Positions 1-8,808 of a stretch of DNA of 39,055 bases are shown piece after piece (the first letter of the stretch is position 1; each line of letters starts with the position of its first letter). The stretch spans positions 1-39,055 of the forward strand of contig DASYAE010000226.1 of NCBI GenBank assembly GCA_036501535.1, read 5' to 3'. The notes under the pieces are model-generated. The model searched no databases and was not told the origin of the DNA. It saw only the letters and a program-made list of their open reading frames with translations. A program made the translations under genes and the position numbers. The DNA is from DASYAE01 sp036501535 (GTDB lineage: Bacteria > Actinomycetota > Actinomycetes > Streptomycetales > Catenulisporaceae).

Positions 1-641
1 GGCTCGCAGAGGACTTCTTCAGCACCGGCATCCCGGTCGAGCCGGAGGTCGCCACCGTGATCAGCACCCGGGCCGCGCAGGGCGGCCCGGCGCTGCTGGC
101 CGCCTGGGGCTCCGACGACCCGGGCGCGCCGCCGGCCCCGCCGGCACCGGCCCTGTCCGTGCTCGACCACGCCGGCCCGGGCGGCGACCCGTTCGCGCTG
201 ATCGCCGAGGTGCCGTTCGACCGGCTGGCCGAGGCCCGCCCGATCCCGCTGTTCCACGCGCTGCCCGAGGTCGCCGCCCGGCTGACCCGGGCGACCGCCT
301 CGGCCAGCCGGCAGGCCGACCTGCTGGCCGCGCTCGGCGCGGCGGGGAACCGGGAGGAGGCCGCGGACCTGCTGCTCGGCCTGCTGCGCGCGGAGACCGC
401 GGCCGCGCTCGGCCACCTGACGGCCGACGCGGTCACCGTCGAGGCGAACCTGCTCGACCTCGGATTCTCCTCGTTCACCGCGCAGGAGATGAGCGACCGG
501 CTGCACACGGCCACCGGGCTGCGCATCCCGGCGGTGACCCTGTTCGACCACCGCACCCTGGCCTCCCTGGCCGACCGCCTGCTCGACGAGCTCGAGGAGG
601 TCATCCCGGACCAGGACCCGGTGCCGGCGCCGTCGGCCTGA
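1..641 (+). CDS. Type I polyketide synthase, C-terminal end (KR end + ACP), partial at 5' end
   Basis: Only the last 212 or so residues are in the window; the frame is open from base 3, so the gene starts upstream. The first part resembles the C-terminus of a ketoreductase and the KR-ACP linker (segment RLAEARPIPLFHALPEV, like the usual RFAPAFTAARPxPLL linker). It is followed by an acyl carrier protein with the phosphopantetheine motif LGFSSFTA; the attachment Ser codon is at 471-473 and replaces the Ser of the usual GxDSL. The ACP ends in a short acidic and Pro/Ala-rich tail and there is no fused thioesterase. The chain must therefore be released or transferred by another protein. Candidates are the KASIII-like enzyme two genes downstream or the type II thioesterase at 7905-8807. 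The FAD hydroxylase starts 62 bp later, so the two are probably co-transcribed. Whether the PKS is modular or iterative cannot be seen here. Confidence 0.85.
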   Translation, partial: LAEDFFSTGIPVEPEVATVISTRAAQGGPALLAAWGSDDPGAPPAPPAPALSVLDHAGPGGDPFALIAEVPFDRLAEARPIPLFHALPEVAARLTRATASASRQADLLAALGAAGNREEAADLLLGLLRAETAAALGHLTADAVTVEANLLDLGFSSFTAQEMSDRLHTATGLRIPAVTLFDHRTLASLADRLLDELEEVIPDQDPVPAPSA

Positions 642-703
642 CCGCCGGCCACCCGACATCAGCATTCTAACTTAGCGTTCCCATTCACCACGGAGCCATC
701 GAC

Positions 704-2218
704 ATGACTGATCGAGTCCTCATCTCCGGCGGCGGGCCGGCCGGCCTGATGCTCGCCGGGGAACTCGCCCTCGCCGGCGTGAATTCCGTCGTCCTCGAAC
801 GGCGCGCCGAGCCCGCGACCGCCTCCCCCGGCATGGCGGTGCACGGCCGGGCGCTGGAACTGCTCAAGCGCCGCGCCCTGCCCGAGCCGATCGGCCCGAA
901 CGACGCCTTCCCCTGGCCGCTCACCCCGTTCGCCCTGCTGTGGCTGAACATGGAGGGCGCGCGCGAGGTCGACTACACCTACGCCCTGCCGCAGTGGCGC
1001 ACCGAGCGGCTGCTCGAGGCGTGGGTGAAGTCGCTGGGCGTGGACGTGCGCCGCGGCCACGAGCTGATCTCCTTCACCCGCAACGCCGACGGGATCACCG
1101 CACAGGTGCAGGACGAGCGCGGCGTGTCCTACGAGCTGACCGCCGGCTGGCTGGCCGGATGCGACGGCGCCGCGAGCCGGGTGCGCGAGCTGGCCGGCAT
1201 CGACTTCAAGGAGATCGCCCCCACCTACTACGGCGTGCTCGGCGACTTCAAGCCGGCCGAGGGCGAGGACCGGACGTTCGACGCCGGCCTCAAGGCGAAC
1301 GGCATGTTCGGCGCGATCCCGCTGGACGCCGAGACGGTGCGCCTGATGACCATCGAGTTCGACGTCGAGGCCCCGGCCGCGGACACCCCGGTGACCAAGG
1401 CCGAGCTGACCGCCCGCATCGAGCGGATCACCGGCGCGGCGCCCACAATCGGCGAGCCGACCTACCTGGCCAGGTTCGGCGCCCCCACCGGCCTGGCCGC
1501 CGCGTTCCGGGACGGCAGGGTGCTGCTGGTCGGCGACGCCGCGCACAGCTGGTTCATCTCCGGCACCCAGGGCCTGAACGCAGCGCTGCAGGACGCTGCG
1601 AACCTGGGCTGGAAGCTGGCCGCCGCCATCCGCGGCACCGCGCCCGAGGACCTGCTGGACACCTACGACGCGGAGCGCCGGCCGGTCGCCGAGGCGGCCT
1701 GCCACCACGCCGACTCCACCATGGCCCTGCTCTACCCCCTGGAGCGGGTCGAGAAGCTGCGCAACCTCATCACGACCCTGATGGGCTTCGACCAGGTGAA
1801 CCGCTACCTGCTCGAGATGCCGACCGCGGCCCGCTACCCGCTGCCCGCCTCCGCGCCCGACGGCGACGGCAGTCACCCGCTCCTGGGCACCGCCGCACCT
1901 GACGCAGCACTCGAACCCATCGACGCCGCCGCCACCGCCGCTGCTGCCACCACAGCCACCACCGTGTCCGAGGCCATGCGCTCAGGCCACGGCCTGCTGC
2001 TCGACCTGTCCGGCGGCACCGCCGAACTCGACGCCGCCACAGGCTGGTCGGACCGCGTGGACGTGGTGCGCGCCAAGCCGCAGCCCGACCTGCCCGCGGC
2101 GGTGCTGTTGCTCCGCCCGGACGGCCGCATCGCCTACGCCGACGACGCGGGAACAGACGCCGCCGCGCTCACCGCGAGCCTGCGCACCTGGTTCGGCGAA
2201 AGCATCGCAGCCGGCTGA
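704..2218 (+). CDS. FAD-dependent aromatic hydroxylase (PheA/TfdB-type monooxygenase), tailoring enzyme
   Basis: This 504-residue protein has the plan of class A flavoprotein hydroxylases, which hydroxylate aromatic or polyketide substrates using NAD(P)H and O2. The N-terminal Rossmann motif is GGGPAG (G9-x-G11-x-x-G14), the DG motif is CDGAASRVR (D154-G155), and the second FAD motif is GRVLLVGDAAH (about 271-281). The C-terminal 110 residues look like the thioredoxin-like domain of phenol hydroxylases, with the LLLRPDGRIAYAD strand. After GDAAH the sequence runs SWFISGTQGLNAALQD, where the family normally has a Pro/Gly-rich HxxPPxGGQGMN. The flavin-contacting loop is therefore altered. An Ala/Thr-rich linker lies near residues 405-425. 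The start is the ATG 8 nt after GGAG. A perfect terminator palindrome follows at 2249. The substrate is unknown; a PKS-derived aromatic acid is a reasonable inference. Confidence 0.85.
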   Translation: MTDRVLISGGGPAGLMLAGELALAGVNSVVLERRAEPATASPGMAVHGRALELLKRRALPEPIGPNDAFPWPLTPFALLWLNMEGAREVDYTYALPQWRTERLLEAWVKSLGVDVRRGHELISFTRNADGITAQVQDERGVSYELTAGWLAGCDGAASRVRELAGIDFKEIAPTYYGVLGDFKPAEGEDRTFDAGLKANGMFGAIPLDAETVRLMTIEFDVEAPAADTPVTKAELTARIERITGAAPTIGEPTYLARFGAPTGLAAAFRDGRVLLVGDAAHSWFISGTQGLNAALQDAANLGWKLAAAIRGTAPEDLLDTYDAERRPVAEAACHHADSTMALLYPLERVEKLRNLITTLMGFDQVNRYLLEMPTAARYPLPASAPDGDGSHPLLGTAAPDAALEPIDAAATAAAATTATTVSEAMRSGHGLLLDLSGGTAELDAATGWSDRVDVVRAKPQPDLPAAVLLLRPDGRIAYADDAGTDAAALTASLRTWFGESIAAG

Positions 2219-2248
2219 CAGGGAGTCCGCAGAGTCGTTGCGCAGACC

Positions 2249-2276
2249 GGACAGGGCCCTTCGAAGGGCCCTGTCC
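2249..2276 (+). terminator. Perfect palindromic terminator after the FAD hydroxylase
   Basis: A 13-bp perfect stem (GGACAGGGCCCTT at 2249-2261, complement at 2264-2276) closes over a two-base loop 30 bp after the hydroxylase stop. There is no T tract, which is normal for actinomycete terminators. It should separate the PKS/hydroxylase transcript from the KASIII-like gene. Confidence 0.7.
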
Positions 2277-2392
2277 CTAGCTCTGACCAAGACCGGATTA
2301 AGCCCGCCCGCCCAACCTGGTATCAGCAGGCGAAGTAAAGCGCCGGGCGGCCGGAGCCGCCGCGGATACCGGAGCAGGAAGGAACGCCCACG

Positions 2393-3436
2393 ATGGCGGC
2401 TACCGAGGTGCGCATCCGGTCGGTCGGCACGGCACTGCCGGGCGCACCGATCGACAACGGCCGGCTGGCCCGGCTCTTCGGCATGGGCGAGGTGTGGGAG
2501 CAGTGGGTCGACGCCTTCGTCGGCACCCGCACGCGCCACCTCTCCCGCGACCTCGACACCGGCCGACAGTACTGCTCCCTGGCCGACCTGTGCACCACCG
2601 CGGCCCGGCAGGCTCTGGACAAGGCCGACCTGCAGTCCTCTGATATCGACCTGATGGTGCTGGGCACGGCCACCCCGGACCAGCTGATGCCCGCCGTGGT
2701 CAACATCGTGGCGGACCGGCTCGGCATCGACGGGGTGCGCACCTACCAGCTGCAGTCCGGCTGCTCGGGCGCGGTGCAGGCGCTGGAGCTGGCGCACGAC
2801 CTGCTGCAGGCCGGGACGCACCGCAATGCCCTGGTTCTCGGCGCGGACACCTGCGCGAAGCACTTCGACACCGACATCGACGTCAAGACCATGCCGCCGG
2901 CGCAGCTCGTCAACCTCCTGCTGTTCGGCGACGCGGCCGGGGCGGCGGTGCTCAGCGCGGACGACGGCGGCGGGGACCACCCCGGCGCCGTGGCCATCCG
3001 GCGCGTGTTCACCCGGCTGACCGGCCTGGGCCGCGAGGCGGGCCAGACGCTGGAGTGGTTCGGCCTGGCCGACCGGGACGACGACCGGCCGGCGGCCGGC
3101 GAGAACTACAAGATGATCGAGGAGTCGGTGCCCGGCATGTCGGCCGAGGTGCTGGCCGAGCTGCTCGCCGCGCTGGACTGGACCGGCGAGGACTTCGACT
3201 TCCTGCTGCCGCCGCAGCTCTCCGGCCGGATGACCCGGCGGATCGTCGAGCTGCTCGACGTGCCGGGCGCACAGGAGGTCTCCTGCGTGGAGGAGACCGG
3301 GAACACCGGCAACGCGCTGCCCTTCCTGCAGCTCGAGCGGGCGCTGGCCGAGATGGCGCCGGGAGACCGGGCGGTCGGGGTGGCGATCGAGTCGAGCAAG
3401 TGGATCAAGGCGGGGTTCGCGCTGGACGCGGTCTGA
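2393..3436 (+). CDS. Ketosynthase III-like acyltransferase with incomplete catalytic triad
   Basis: This 347-residue protein has the thiolase fold of FabH. It keeps the nucleophile Cys124 in QSGCSGAVQA, the FGDAAGAAV loop near 178-186 and the Asn304 motif ETGNTGNA. The catalytic His of FabH (in the PHQAN motif) is replaced by Pro274 in LLPPQLSG. Related proteins next to iterative type I PKSs (for example CalO4, AviN, ChlB3 and CerJ types) move an acyl group from a PKS ACP to an acceptor instead of condensing with malonyl-ACP. The upstream PKS ends in an ACP without thioesterase, so such a transfer is the best guess. The substrate and acceptor are not visible. The ATG start lies 9 nt after an AGGAAGGA ribosome binding site. 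A 16-bp terminator stem follows. Confidence 0.8.
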   Translation: MAATEVRIRSVGTALPGAPIDNGRLARLFGMGEVWEQWVDAFVGTRTRHLSRDLDTGRQYCSLADLCTTAARQALDKADLQSSDIDLMVLGTATPDQLMPAVVNIVADRLGIDGVRTYQLQSGCSGAVQALELAHDLLQAGTHRNALVLGADTCAKHFDTDIDVKTMPPAQLVNLLLFGDAAGAAVLSADDGGGDHPGAVAIRRVFTRLTGLGREAGQTLEWFGLADRDDDRPAAGENYKMIEESVPGMSAEVLAELLAALDWTGEDFDFLLPPQLSGRMTRRIVELLDVPGAQEVSCVEETGNTGNALPFLQLERALAEMAPGDRAVGVAIESSKWIKAGFALDAV

Positions 3437-3464
3437 GATTCTGAGGCCTGAGATCCCGCGGCGG

Positions 3465-3512
3465 GCGGCGCGCCCGGCGGCCGGCCGGTGCCGGGACCGC
3501 CGGGCGCGCCGC
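3465..3512 (+). terminator. Strong hairpin terminator after the KASIII-like gene
   Basis: A perfect 16-bp inverted repeat (3465-3480 with 3497-3512, arm GCGGCGCGCCCGGCGG) surrounds a 16-base loop, starting 28 bp after the stop. It lies between two convergent genes. Confidence 0.75.
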
Positions 3513-3619
3513 GTTCCGTACCTCGTACCGGCCCGGACGGTCTGGACCGTCCGCCTATGCCTGTGCTCTCATATGTAATTTCTGGTTCAGGTCTGCGTTC
3601 CCTGATCCCAGGGCACGCC

Positions 3620-3660
3620 GGCGCCGCCGGCCGGTCGGGTCCCGATCGGCCGGCGGCGCC
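3620..3660 (-). terminator. Hairpin terminator for the minus-strand tailoring operon
   Basis: A perfect 14-bp stem (3620-3633 with 3647-3660) lies 14 bp beyond the aldo/keto reductase stop. The 13-base centre can pair further, giving a nearly continuous 40-bp hairpin. It ends the P450-to-reductase operon. Confidence 0.75.
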
Positions 3661-3674
3661 GGGTCGCAGGGCCG

Positions 3675-4703
<1,029 letters not shown>

Positions 4704-4749
4704 GGAATCAGACTCCTCAATTCAGTTCGGTGAGAACCGCCTCCGGGGC

Positions 4750-5259
4750 TCAGCCCGGGATCGCGGCCGCCTGCCGCTGCGGGCCGGCCGTGCCGCAGTG
4801 CACCGTCTCGACGCCCGGGGCGGCGCGCCGCAGCCGGGCCAGCGCCCGGCCGGCCCGCAGCGACTGCAGCGGGGCGAGCAGGTGCCCGCGGTGCCGCCCG
4901 GCCACGTACACCCGGCTGACGCGGAGCTCCCCGGCCGACAACGCGCGGTCCAGCGCGACGCCGGCCGGCACCGCCCGGAAGTCCCAGGCCGCCCCGAACG
5001 GGGCGACCAGGCGGGCCACCTCGTCGAAGACCACGCAGTCGATCTCCTCGTAGGTGGCCTGCACGTTCGGGATCATCATCTGGGAGAACACCGGGATCCG
5101 CGGGCGCTTGTAGACCACCACGAGCGGCAGCCCGGACCAGACCGCCGCCCGGCCCGCCGCGCCGACCGCGGAGTGCGTGCAGCGCTGCTGGTCCACGTAG
5201 GCGACCACCTGCACGATCGGCGCGGCCGCGATCGGCGGTGCTGCGCGATCGGTCGTCAT
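4750..5259 (-). CDS. Small UspA-like protein of unknown role
   Basis: The predicted product has 169 residues. The N-terminal strand IVQVVAYVDQQ followed by a helix and LPLVVVYKRP, and the later strand VSRVYVAGRHRGHLLAP, resemble the alternating strands and the glycine loop of universal-stress (HUP-fold) proteins. The usual GxxGxGG(S/T) ATP loop is not clear, so the assignment is tentative. The gene starts 7 bp after the hydrolase stop and is 46 bp upstream of the reductase, so it belongs to the same operon. Its coding reality is supported by this spacing and by the matching strand. If not UspA-like, it is a cluster-specific protein that I do not recognise. Confidence 0.55.
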   Translation of the reverse strand: MTTDRAAPPIAAAPIVQVVAYVDQQRCTHSAVGAAGRAAVWSGLPLVVVYKRPRIPVFSQMMIPNVQATYEEIDCVVFDEVARLVAPFGAAWDFRAVPAGVALDRALSAGELRVSRVYVAGRHRGHLLAPLQSLRAGRALARLRRAAPGVETVHCGTAGPQRQAAAIPG

Positions 5260-5266
5260 GGGCCGG

Positions 5267-6154
5267 TCACGTCCCCGCCCGCCGTCCGTGCTCTGACAAG
5301 TGCCGGCGCAGGATCGCGGCGAACTCGACGGCCCGCTCGTCCGGGAAGTGCAGCCGCGCGCCGGGCAGCTCGACCACGCCGACCGCGCCGGGCAGCAGGC
5401 CGCGCAGGAAGTGCGCCCAGGAGACCTCGAAGTGCAGGTCGGCGGCGCCCCAGACGATCAGCGCCGGGGCGGCCAGGGCGCGCAGCCCCGGCTCGGCGCC
5501 CAGTAGCTCGGCCGGGTCGAGCCCGGCCAGCAGCCGCTGGAACCAGGCGGCGCCCTGCGGGTTCCCGGCCACCGGGCCGAGGTAGGAGTCGATCATCTCG
5601 TCGGTCAGGTAGGCCGGGTCCTCGTAGTTGCTGCCGAGCGAGCGCTCGGACCGGACCAGGGCCCGGTTCTCCAGCAGCTGCGCGCTGGCGGCGACCAGCC
5701 GGCCGGCCCGGGCCAGCTCCACGGTGCCGCGGAACAGCTCGTTGGGCAGGTTGTCGTGCGCCTCGCAGTTCGTCAGCGTGAGGGTGTTGATCCGCTCGGG
5801 GTGCCGCGAGGCGAAGATCTGCACCACCGCGCCGCCGGTGTCGTTGGACACCACGTCGACCGCGGCCAGGCCGAGCGCGTCGCAGAACGCATTGACGGCT
5901 TCGGCGAGGCCGGTGAGCGTCGGGGCGTCGGCGTCCGGCGGGGGGACCGGGCTCCGGCCGTGCGCCGGCAGGTCCAGCGCCAGCAGCCGGTACTCGTCAC
6001 GCAGCTCGGCGATCAGGTTGCGCCACAGCGCGGCGTTGGTGCCCAGGCCGTGCACCAGCAGCACCGGACGGCCGGATCCCGCCTCCAGGTAGGAGATCTC
6101 GCCGGCCGCGGTCTGCACGGTGTTGCGCCACGCGCTGGTCTCAGAGACCTTCAT
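5267..6154 (-). CDS. Alpha/beta hydrolase with Asp nucleophile (epoxide hydrolase / dehalogenase type)
   Basis: This 295-residue protein has the alpha/beta-hydrolase fold: the oxyanion-hole motif HGLGTN (35-40), a nucleophile elbow SNDTGG with Asp105, a probable acid at Asp239 (WGAADLHF) and the general base His269. An Asp in place of Ser at the elbow is the hallmark of epoxide hydrolases, haloalkane dehalogenases and related enzymes that work through an alkyl-enzyme ester. It is not typical of thioesterases or lipases. With a P450 and ferredoxin directly upstream in the same operon, opening of a P450-made epoxide is an attractive inference. A dehalogenase or a lactonase-like relative cannot be excluded. 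The start lies 6 bp after the ferredoxin stop, indicating coupled translation. Confidence 0.85.
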   Translation of the reverse strand: MKVSETSAWRNTVQTAAGEISYLEAGSGRPVLLVHGLGTNAALWRNLIAELRDEYRLLALDLPAHGRSPVPPPDADAPTLTGLAEAVNAFCDALGLAAVDVVSNDTGGAVVQIFASRHPERINTLTLTNCEAHDNLPNELFRGTVELARAGRLVAASAQLLENRALVRSERSLGSNYEDPAYLTDEMIDSYLGPVAGNPQGAAWFQRLLAGLDPAELLGAEPGLRALAAPALIVWGAADLHFEVSWAHFLRGLLPGAVGVVELPGARLHFPDERAVEFAAILRRHLSEHGRRAGT

Positions 6155-6160
6155 GCGCGC

Positions 6161-6394
6161 TCACTCCCCCGCCCCGGCCGGCACGGCGGCGGCCGCCGCG
6201 GTCACGGCGATCGCGCGCTCGGGGCAGGCCGCCGCGCCGCGCCGGGCCTCGGCGGCCCGGTCGTCGCCGACCTCGAACTCGCCCATCTGGTTCATGCCGC
6301 TCTCCTGGTCCACCCGGAACACGCCCGGCACGAGCGCCGCGCACATCCCGTGGCCCATGCACCGGTCCTGGTCGACTCGGACTTCCACTGCCAC
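6161..6394 (-). CDS. [3Fe-4S] ferredoxin for the adjacent P450
   Basis: This is a small acidic ferredoxin of about 77 residues with the pattern C-M-G-H-G-M-C followed later by C-P (ACPERA). Three cysteines bind a 3Fe-4S cluster, and the position of the missing fourth Cys is occupied by His. This is the CxxHxxC...CP class that donates electrons to actinobacterial P450s. I chose the GTG at 6394 because an AAGGAG site lies 7 nt before it. An ATG 21 bp further upstream (6415) would place that site inside the gene. It sits 42 bp after the P450 and 6 bp before the hydrolase, within one operon. Confidence 0.9.
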   Translation of the reverse strand: MAVEVRVDQDRCMGHGMCAALVPGVFRVDQESGMNQMGEFEVGDDRAAEARRGAAACPERAIAVTAAAAAVPAGAGE

Positions 6395-6436
6395 TGTTCG
6401 TCTCCTTACGCTCACATCACGTCGGTTCGGCGGTTC

Positions 6437-7714
6437 TCAGTCCCAGGTCAGCGCGAGCTTGTGGTAGCCGCGCACGGTGGTGTAGTGCCGGCCGACCCCG
6501 TCCTCGCCGTCGACCCGGTAGGCCGGCACGCGGGCGTGCCACTCCTCGACCGCGAGCTTGATCACCCGGCGGGCCACGTGCATGCCGATGCACCGGTGCG
6601 GGCCGAGGCCGAAGACCAGCTGCCGGGTCGCGCCGCGCTCGAAGTCGACCTCGTGCGGCCGGTCGAAGGCGGCCGGGTCCATGCCGGACATGCCCCAGGG
6701 GATGAGCACCAGGTCGCCCTTGCGGAAGGTGACGCCGTGCCGCTCGACGTCCTGCACGACGACCCGCGCGGTGGCCGAGATCGGGTCCTGCCGGATCAGC
6801 TCCTCGATCACCGCCGGGATCTTGTCCGGCTGCGCGGTCACCAGCTCCTGCGCCTCAGGGTGCTGAGCCAGGTACGCGAACACGACGGAGAGCGCGGCCG
6901 TGGTGGTGTCGAAGGCGGCGAGCATGTTGGTGAACGCGGCGTTCACCATCTCGTCCTGGGTCGGCGGCCGGCCGTCGAAGCTGGACTTGAGCAGCTGGCT
7001 GAACACGTCCCGGCGGCCCTCCACGCCCTCGGCGCGGCGGCGGTCGATCGCGTCGCTGAAGAAGCGCAGCAGCGGCTCGTTCGCGGCATGGATCTCCGCG
7101 TCGTTGCGGGCCTTGGGCAGCGCGTTGCGCAGGAAGTCCTTGTACTCCACGATCTCGCGCAGGTATTCGCGCTCGATCCCGAAGGTGATCAGGAAGATCT
7201 CGACCGGCAGCCGGGCGAGCACCTCGGAGATGAACTCGCACCGGCCGTTGCCGACCACGGCGTCCATGGTGTCGGCCACGGCCTGCCGGTACTGCGGCGT
7301 GAAGTGGTTGACCACGCCCGGGTTGAACAGGTCGGAGAGGGCCTGGCGCCACTTGCGGTGCTCCGTGCCGTCGAGCTGGATCGGGATCGCCTTCTCGGCG
7401 AAGACCTGGTGCGCCGGTATGGAGAGCACTGCGTTGGAGAACACCTCGGGGGTGCGCGCGGCCCACTCCATGTCCTCGAACCTGGTCAGGATCCAGTACC
7501 CGCCGAGCTCCTCGGAGCGCACGATCGGGGCGTGCGCCTGGATCTCCTCGAACAGCGGGACCGGGTTCTGCTGCAGCCAGGGCTGGTAGACGCTCCAGCG
7601 CCGGATCCGCTCGTCCAGCGTGTCCGGCGCGTACGGGCAGCCCGCCGCGGGTCCGGCGGGCTGGACGGCGGCCGCCGCCTCCGGCTCCCGTACCGTCGCG
7701 ATCGCCTCGGCCAT
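6437..7714 (-). CDS. Cytochrome P450 monooxygenase
   Basis: This soluble bacterial class I P450 has 425 residues from the ATG at 7714, which has an AGGGAG site 5 nt upstream. The open frame continues further upstream, but that stretch is Pro/Arg-rich and not P450-like. Landmarks are the I-helix LAAFDTTT (265-272), where the usual A/G-G of the oxygen-binding groove is A-F, the ExxR pair Glu305-Arg308 (EELIR), and the heme loop FGLGPHRCIG with the ligand Cys375. It heads the P450 - ferredoxin - hydrolase - UspA-like - reductase operon. It presumably hydroxylates or epoxidises the cluster product; the paired Asp-type hydrolase makes epoxidation worth considering. Confidence 0.95.
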   Translation of the reverse strand: MAEAIATVREPEAAAAVQPAGPAAGCPYAPDTLDERIRRWSVYQPWLQQNPVPLFEEIQAHAPIVRSEELGGYWILTRFEDMEWAARTPEVFSNAVLSIPAHQVFAEKAIPIQLDGTEHRKWRQALSDLFNPGVVNHFTPQYRQAVADTMDAVVGNGRCEFISEVLARLPVEIFLITFGIEREYLREIVEYKDFLRNALPKARNDAEIHAANEPLLRFFSDAIDRRRAEGVEGRRDVFSQLLKSSFDGRPPTQDEMVNAAFTNMLAAFDTTTAALSVVFAYLAQHPEAQELVTAQPDKIPAVIEELIRQDPISATARVVVQDVERHGVTFRKGDLVLIPWGMSGMDPAAFDRPHEVDFERGATRQLVFGLGPHRCIGMHVARRVIKLAVEEWHARVPAYRVDGEDGVGRHYTTVRGYHKLALTWD

Positions 7715-7904
7715 GTTCACTCCCTGAGGACGGATGCGGGGCCGGGCCCCGCGGGACCGCGCTGGCGGCGGCCCTCTCGTCCCACTATCGGGACTCGGCC
7801 TAACCGCCCCCTTGGCGCGATCTAAGCCGTGCCGACGGCGAACGCGCTGGTCTGCGGCGCGCCGGAGGGGCAGCAGTACTCTGCTGCGGGTGCCGCGGGG
7901 AAAG
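7715..7904. promoter_or_regulatory. Promoter region of the P450 operon
   Basis: This is a 190-bp gap between the thioesterase stop and the P450 start on the same strand. It contains no gene that I can support. The purine-rich AGGGAG site lies at its P450 end. TTAG-containing strings occur here (CTTAGATCGCG and GTTAGGCCGA on the minus strand) and similar ones lie upstream of the FAD hydroxylase and the KASIII-like gene. They are possible SARP sites, but I found no clean heptamer repeat. Confidence 0.35.
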
Positions 7905-8807
7905 TCAGGGGCGGATGTCCCGGGTGGCGCCGGAGGCAGCGGAGGCACCGGCGGCACCAGACGCGGCGGGGCCGGCTGCCGCGGCCACCGCCGCGCGCAC
8001 CGCGGCGACCACGTCCTGCGGCCAGGTCTCCAGGTAGAAGTGCCCGCCGCGGAACTCGCGCAGCGCGAAGCCGGCCGTGGTGTGCCCGCGCCAGGCCAGC
8101 GCGTGGGCGCGGTCGGTCAGCGGGTCGGCGCCGGCGTGGAAGACCTCGACCGGGCAGCGCACCGCGGCCTGCGGCACGCAGGTGTAGGTCTCGATCGCGG
8201 CGTAGTCGCCGCGCACCGCCGGCAGCGCCGCGCGCAGCATCTCAGGGTCCGCAAACAGGGCGCCGGCGGTGCCGCTGAGCCGTTTGAGCTCGGCCACGAT
8301 GCCGGCGTCGTCCATCCGGTGCACCGCGCTCGGCGTCGGGACCGAGGGGGCGCGCCGGGCCGAGGCGATCAGCAGCCGCGGCGCCGGGCCGCCGGCCGCC
8401 TCCATCCGGCGGGCCACCTCGAAGGCCAGCGACGCGCCCATGCTGTGCCCGAACAGCACCGGCCGGCCGAGGCCCGGCACGTCGGCCAGCGCCTCGCAGA
8501 CCAGGTCGGCCAGCACGTGCAGGTCGCGCACGACCGGTTCGGCGCGCCGGTCCTGCCGGCCCGGATACTGCACCGCGAGCACCTCGACGGCCGGGGCGAG
8601 CATCCGGGAGAGCGGGAAGAAGAACCCTGCGGACCCTCCGGCGTGCGGCAGGCACACCAGCCGGACCGGAGCCTCGGGGGACGGGTGGAAGGCGCGGATC
8701 CAGTCCGCGCGGCGGGCCGGCGACCAGACGGTGGACGCGACGGCGGCGGGCACTGCCGTGGTGGGCTCCGCGGTGGCGAGTTCCGCAGTGGTGGGGTCGG
8801 CGGCCAT
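7905..8807 (-). CDS. Type II thioesterase
   Basis: This 300-residue alpha/beta hydrolase matches the stand-alone thioesterases that accompany PKS and NRPS clusters and clear stalled acyl groups from carrier proteins. The triad is visible as Ser122 in FGHSMGAS, Asp228 in HAGADPLT and His256 in GGHFYLE. The lid region with LSGT and the PALRADY-like segment LPAVRGDYAAIETY is typical. About 25 extra Ala/Thr-rich residues precede the domain and an Ala/Gly-rich tail follows it. It starts one base after the SARP stop codon (TGA-G-ATG), so it is translationally coupled to the activator. Because the PKS here ends without a thioesterase, it might also take part in product release. Confidence 0.9.
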   Translation of the reverse strand: MAADPTTAELATAEPTTAVPAAVASTVWSPARRADWIRAFHPSPEAPVRLVCLPHAGGSAGFFFPLSRMLAPAVEVLAVQYPGRQDRRAEPVVRDLHVLADLVCEALADVPGLGRPVLFGHSMGASLAFEVARRMEAAGGPAPRLLIASARRAPSVPTPSAVHRMDDAGIVAELKRLSGTAGALFADPEMLRAALPAVRGDYAAIETYTCVPQAAVRCPVEVFHAGADPLTDRAHALAWRGHTTAGFALREFRGGHFYLETWPQDVVAAVRAAVAAAAGPAASGAAGASAASGATRDIRP

Positions 8808-8808
8808 C

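Noticed and set aside
5756..7825. A 689-codon plus-strand open frame opposite hydrolase, ferredoxin and P450
   Set aside because: It crosses three well-supported minus-strand genes and has no recognisable domain.
7715..7957. Upstream extension of the P450 to 7957
   Set aside because: The extra residues are Pro/Arg-rich and would overlap the end of the thioesterase gene; the ATG at 7714 has its own ribosome site.
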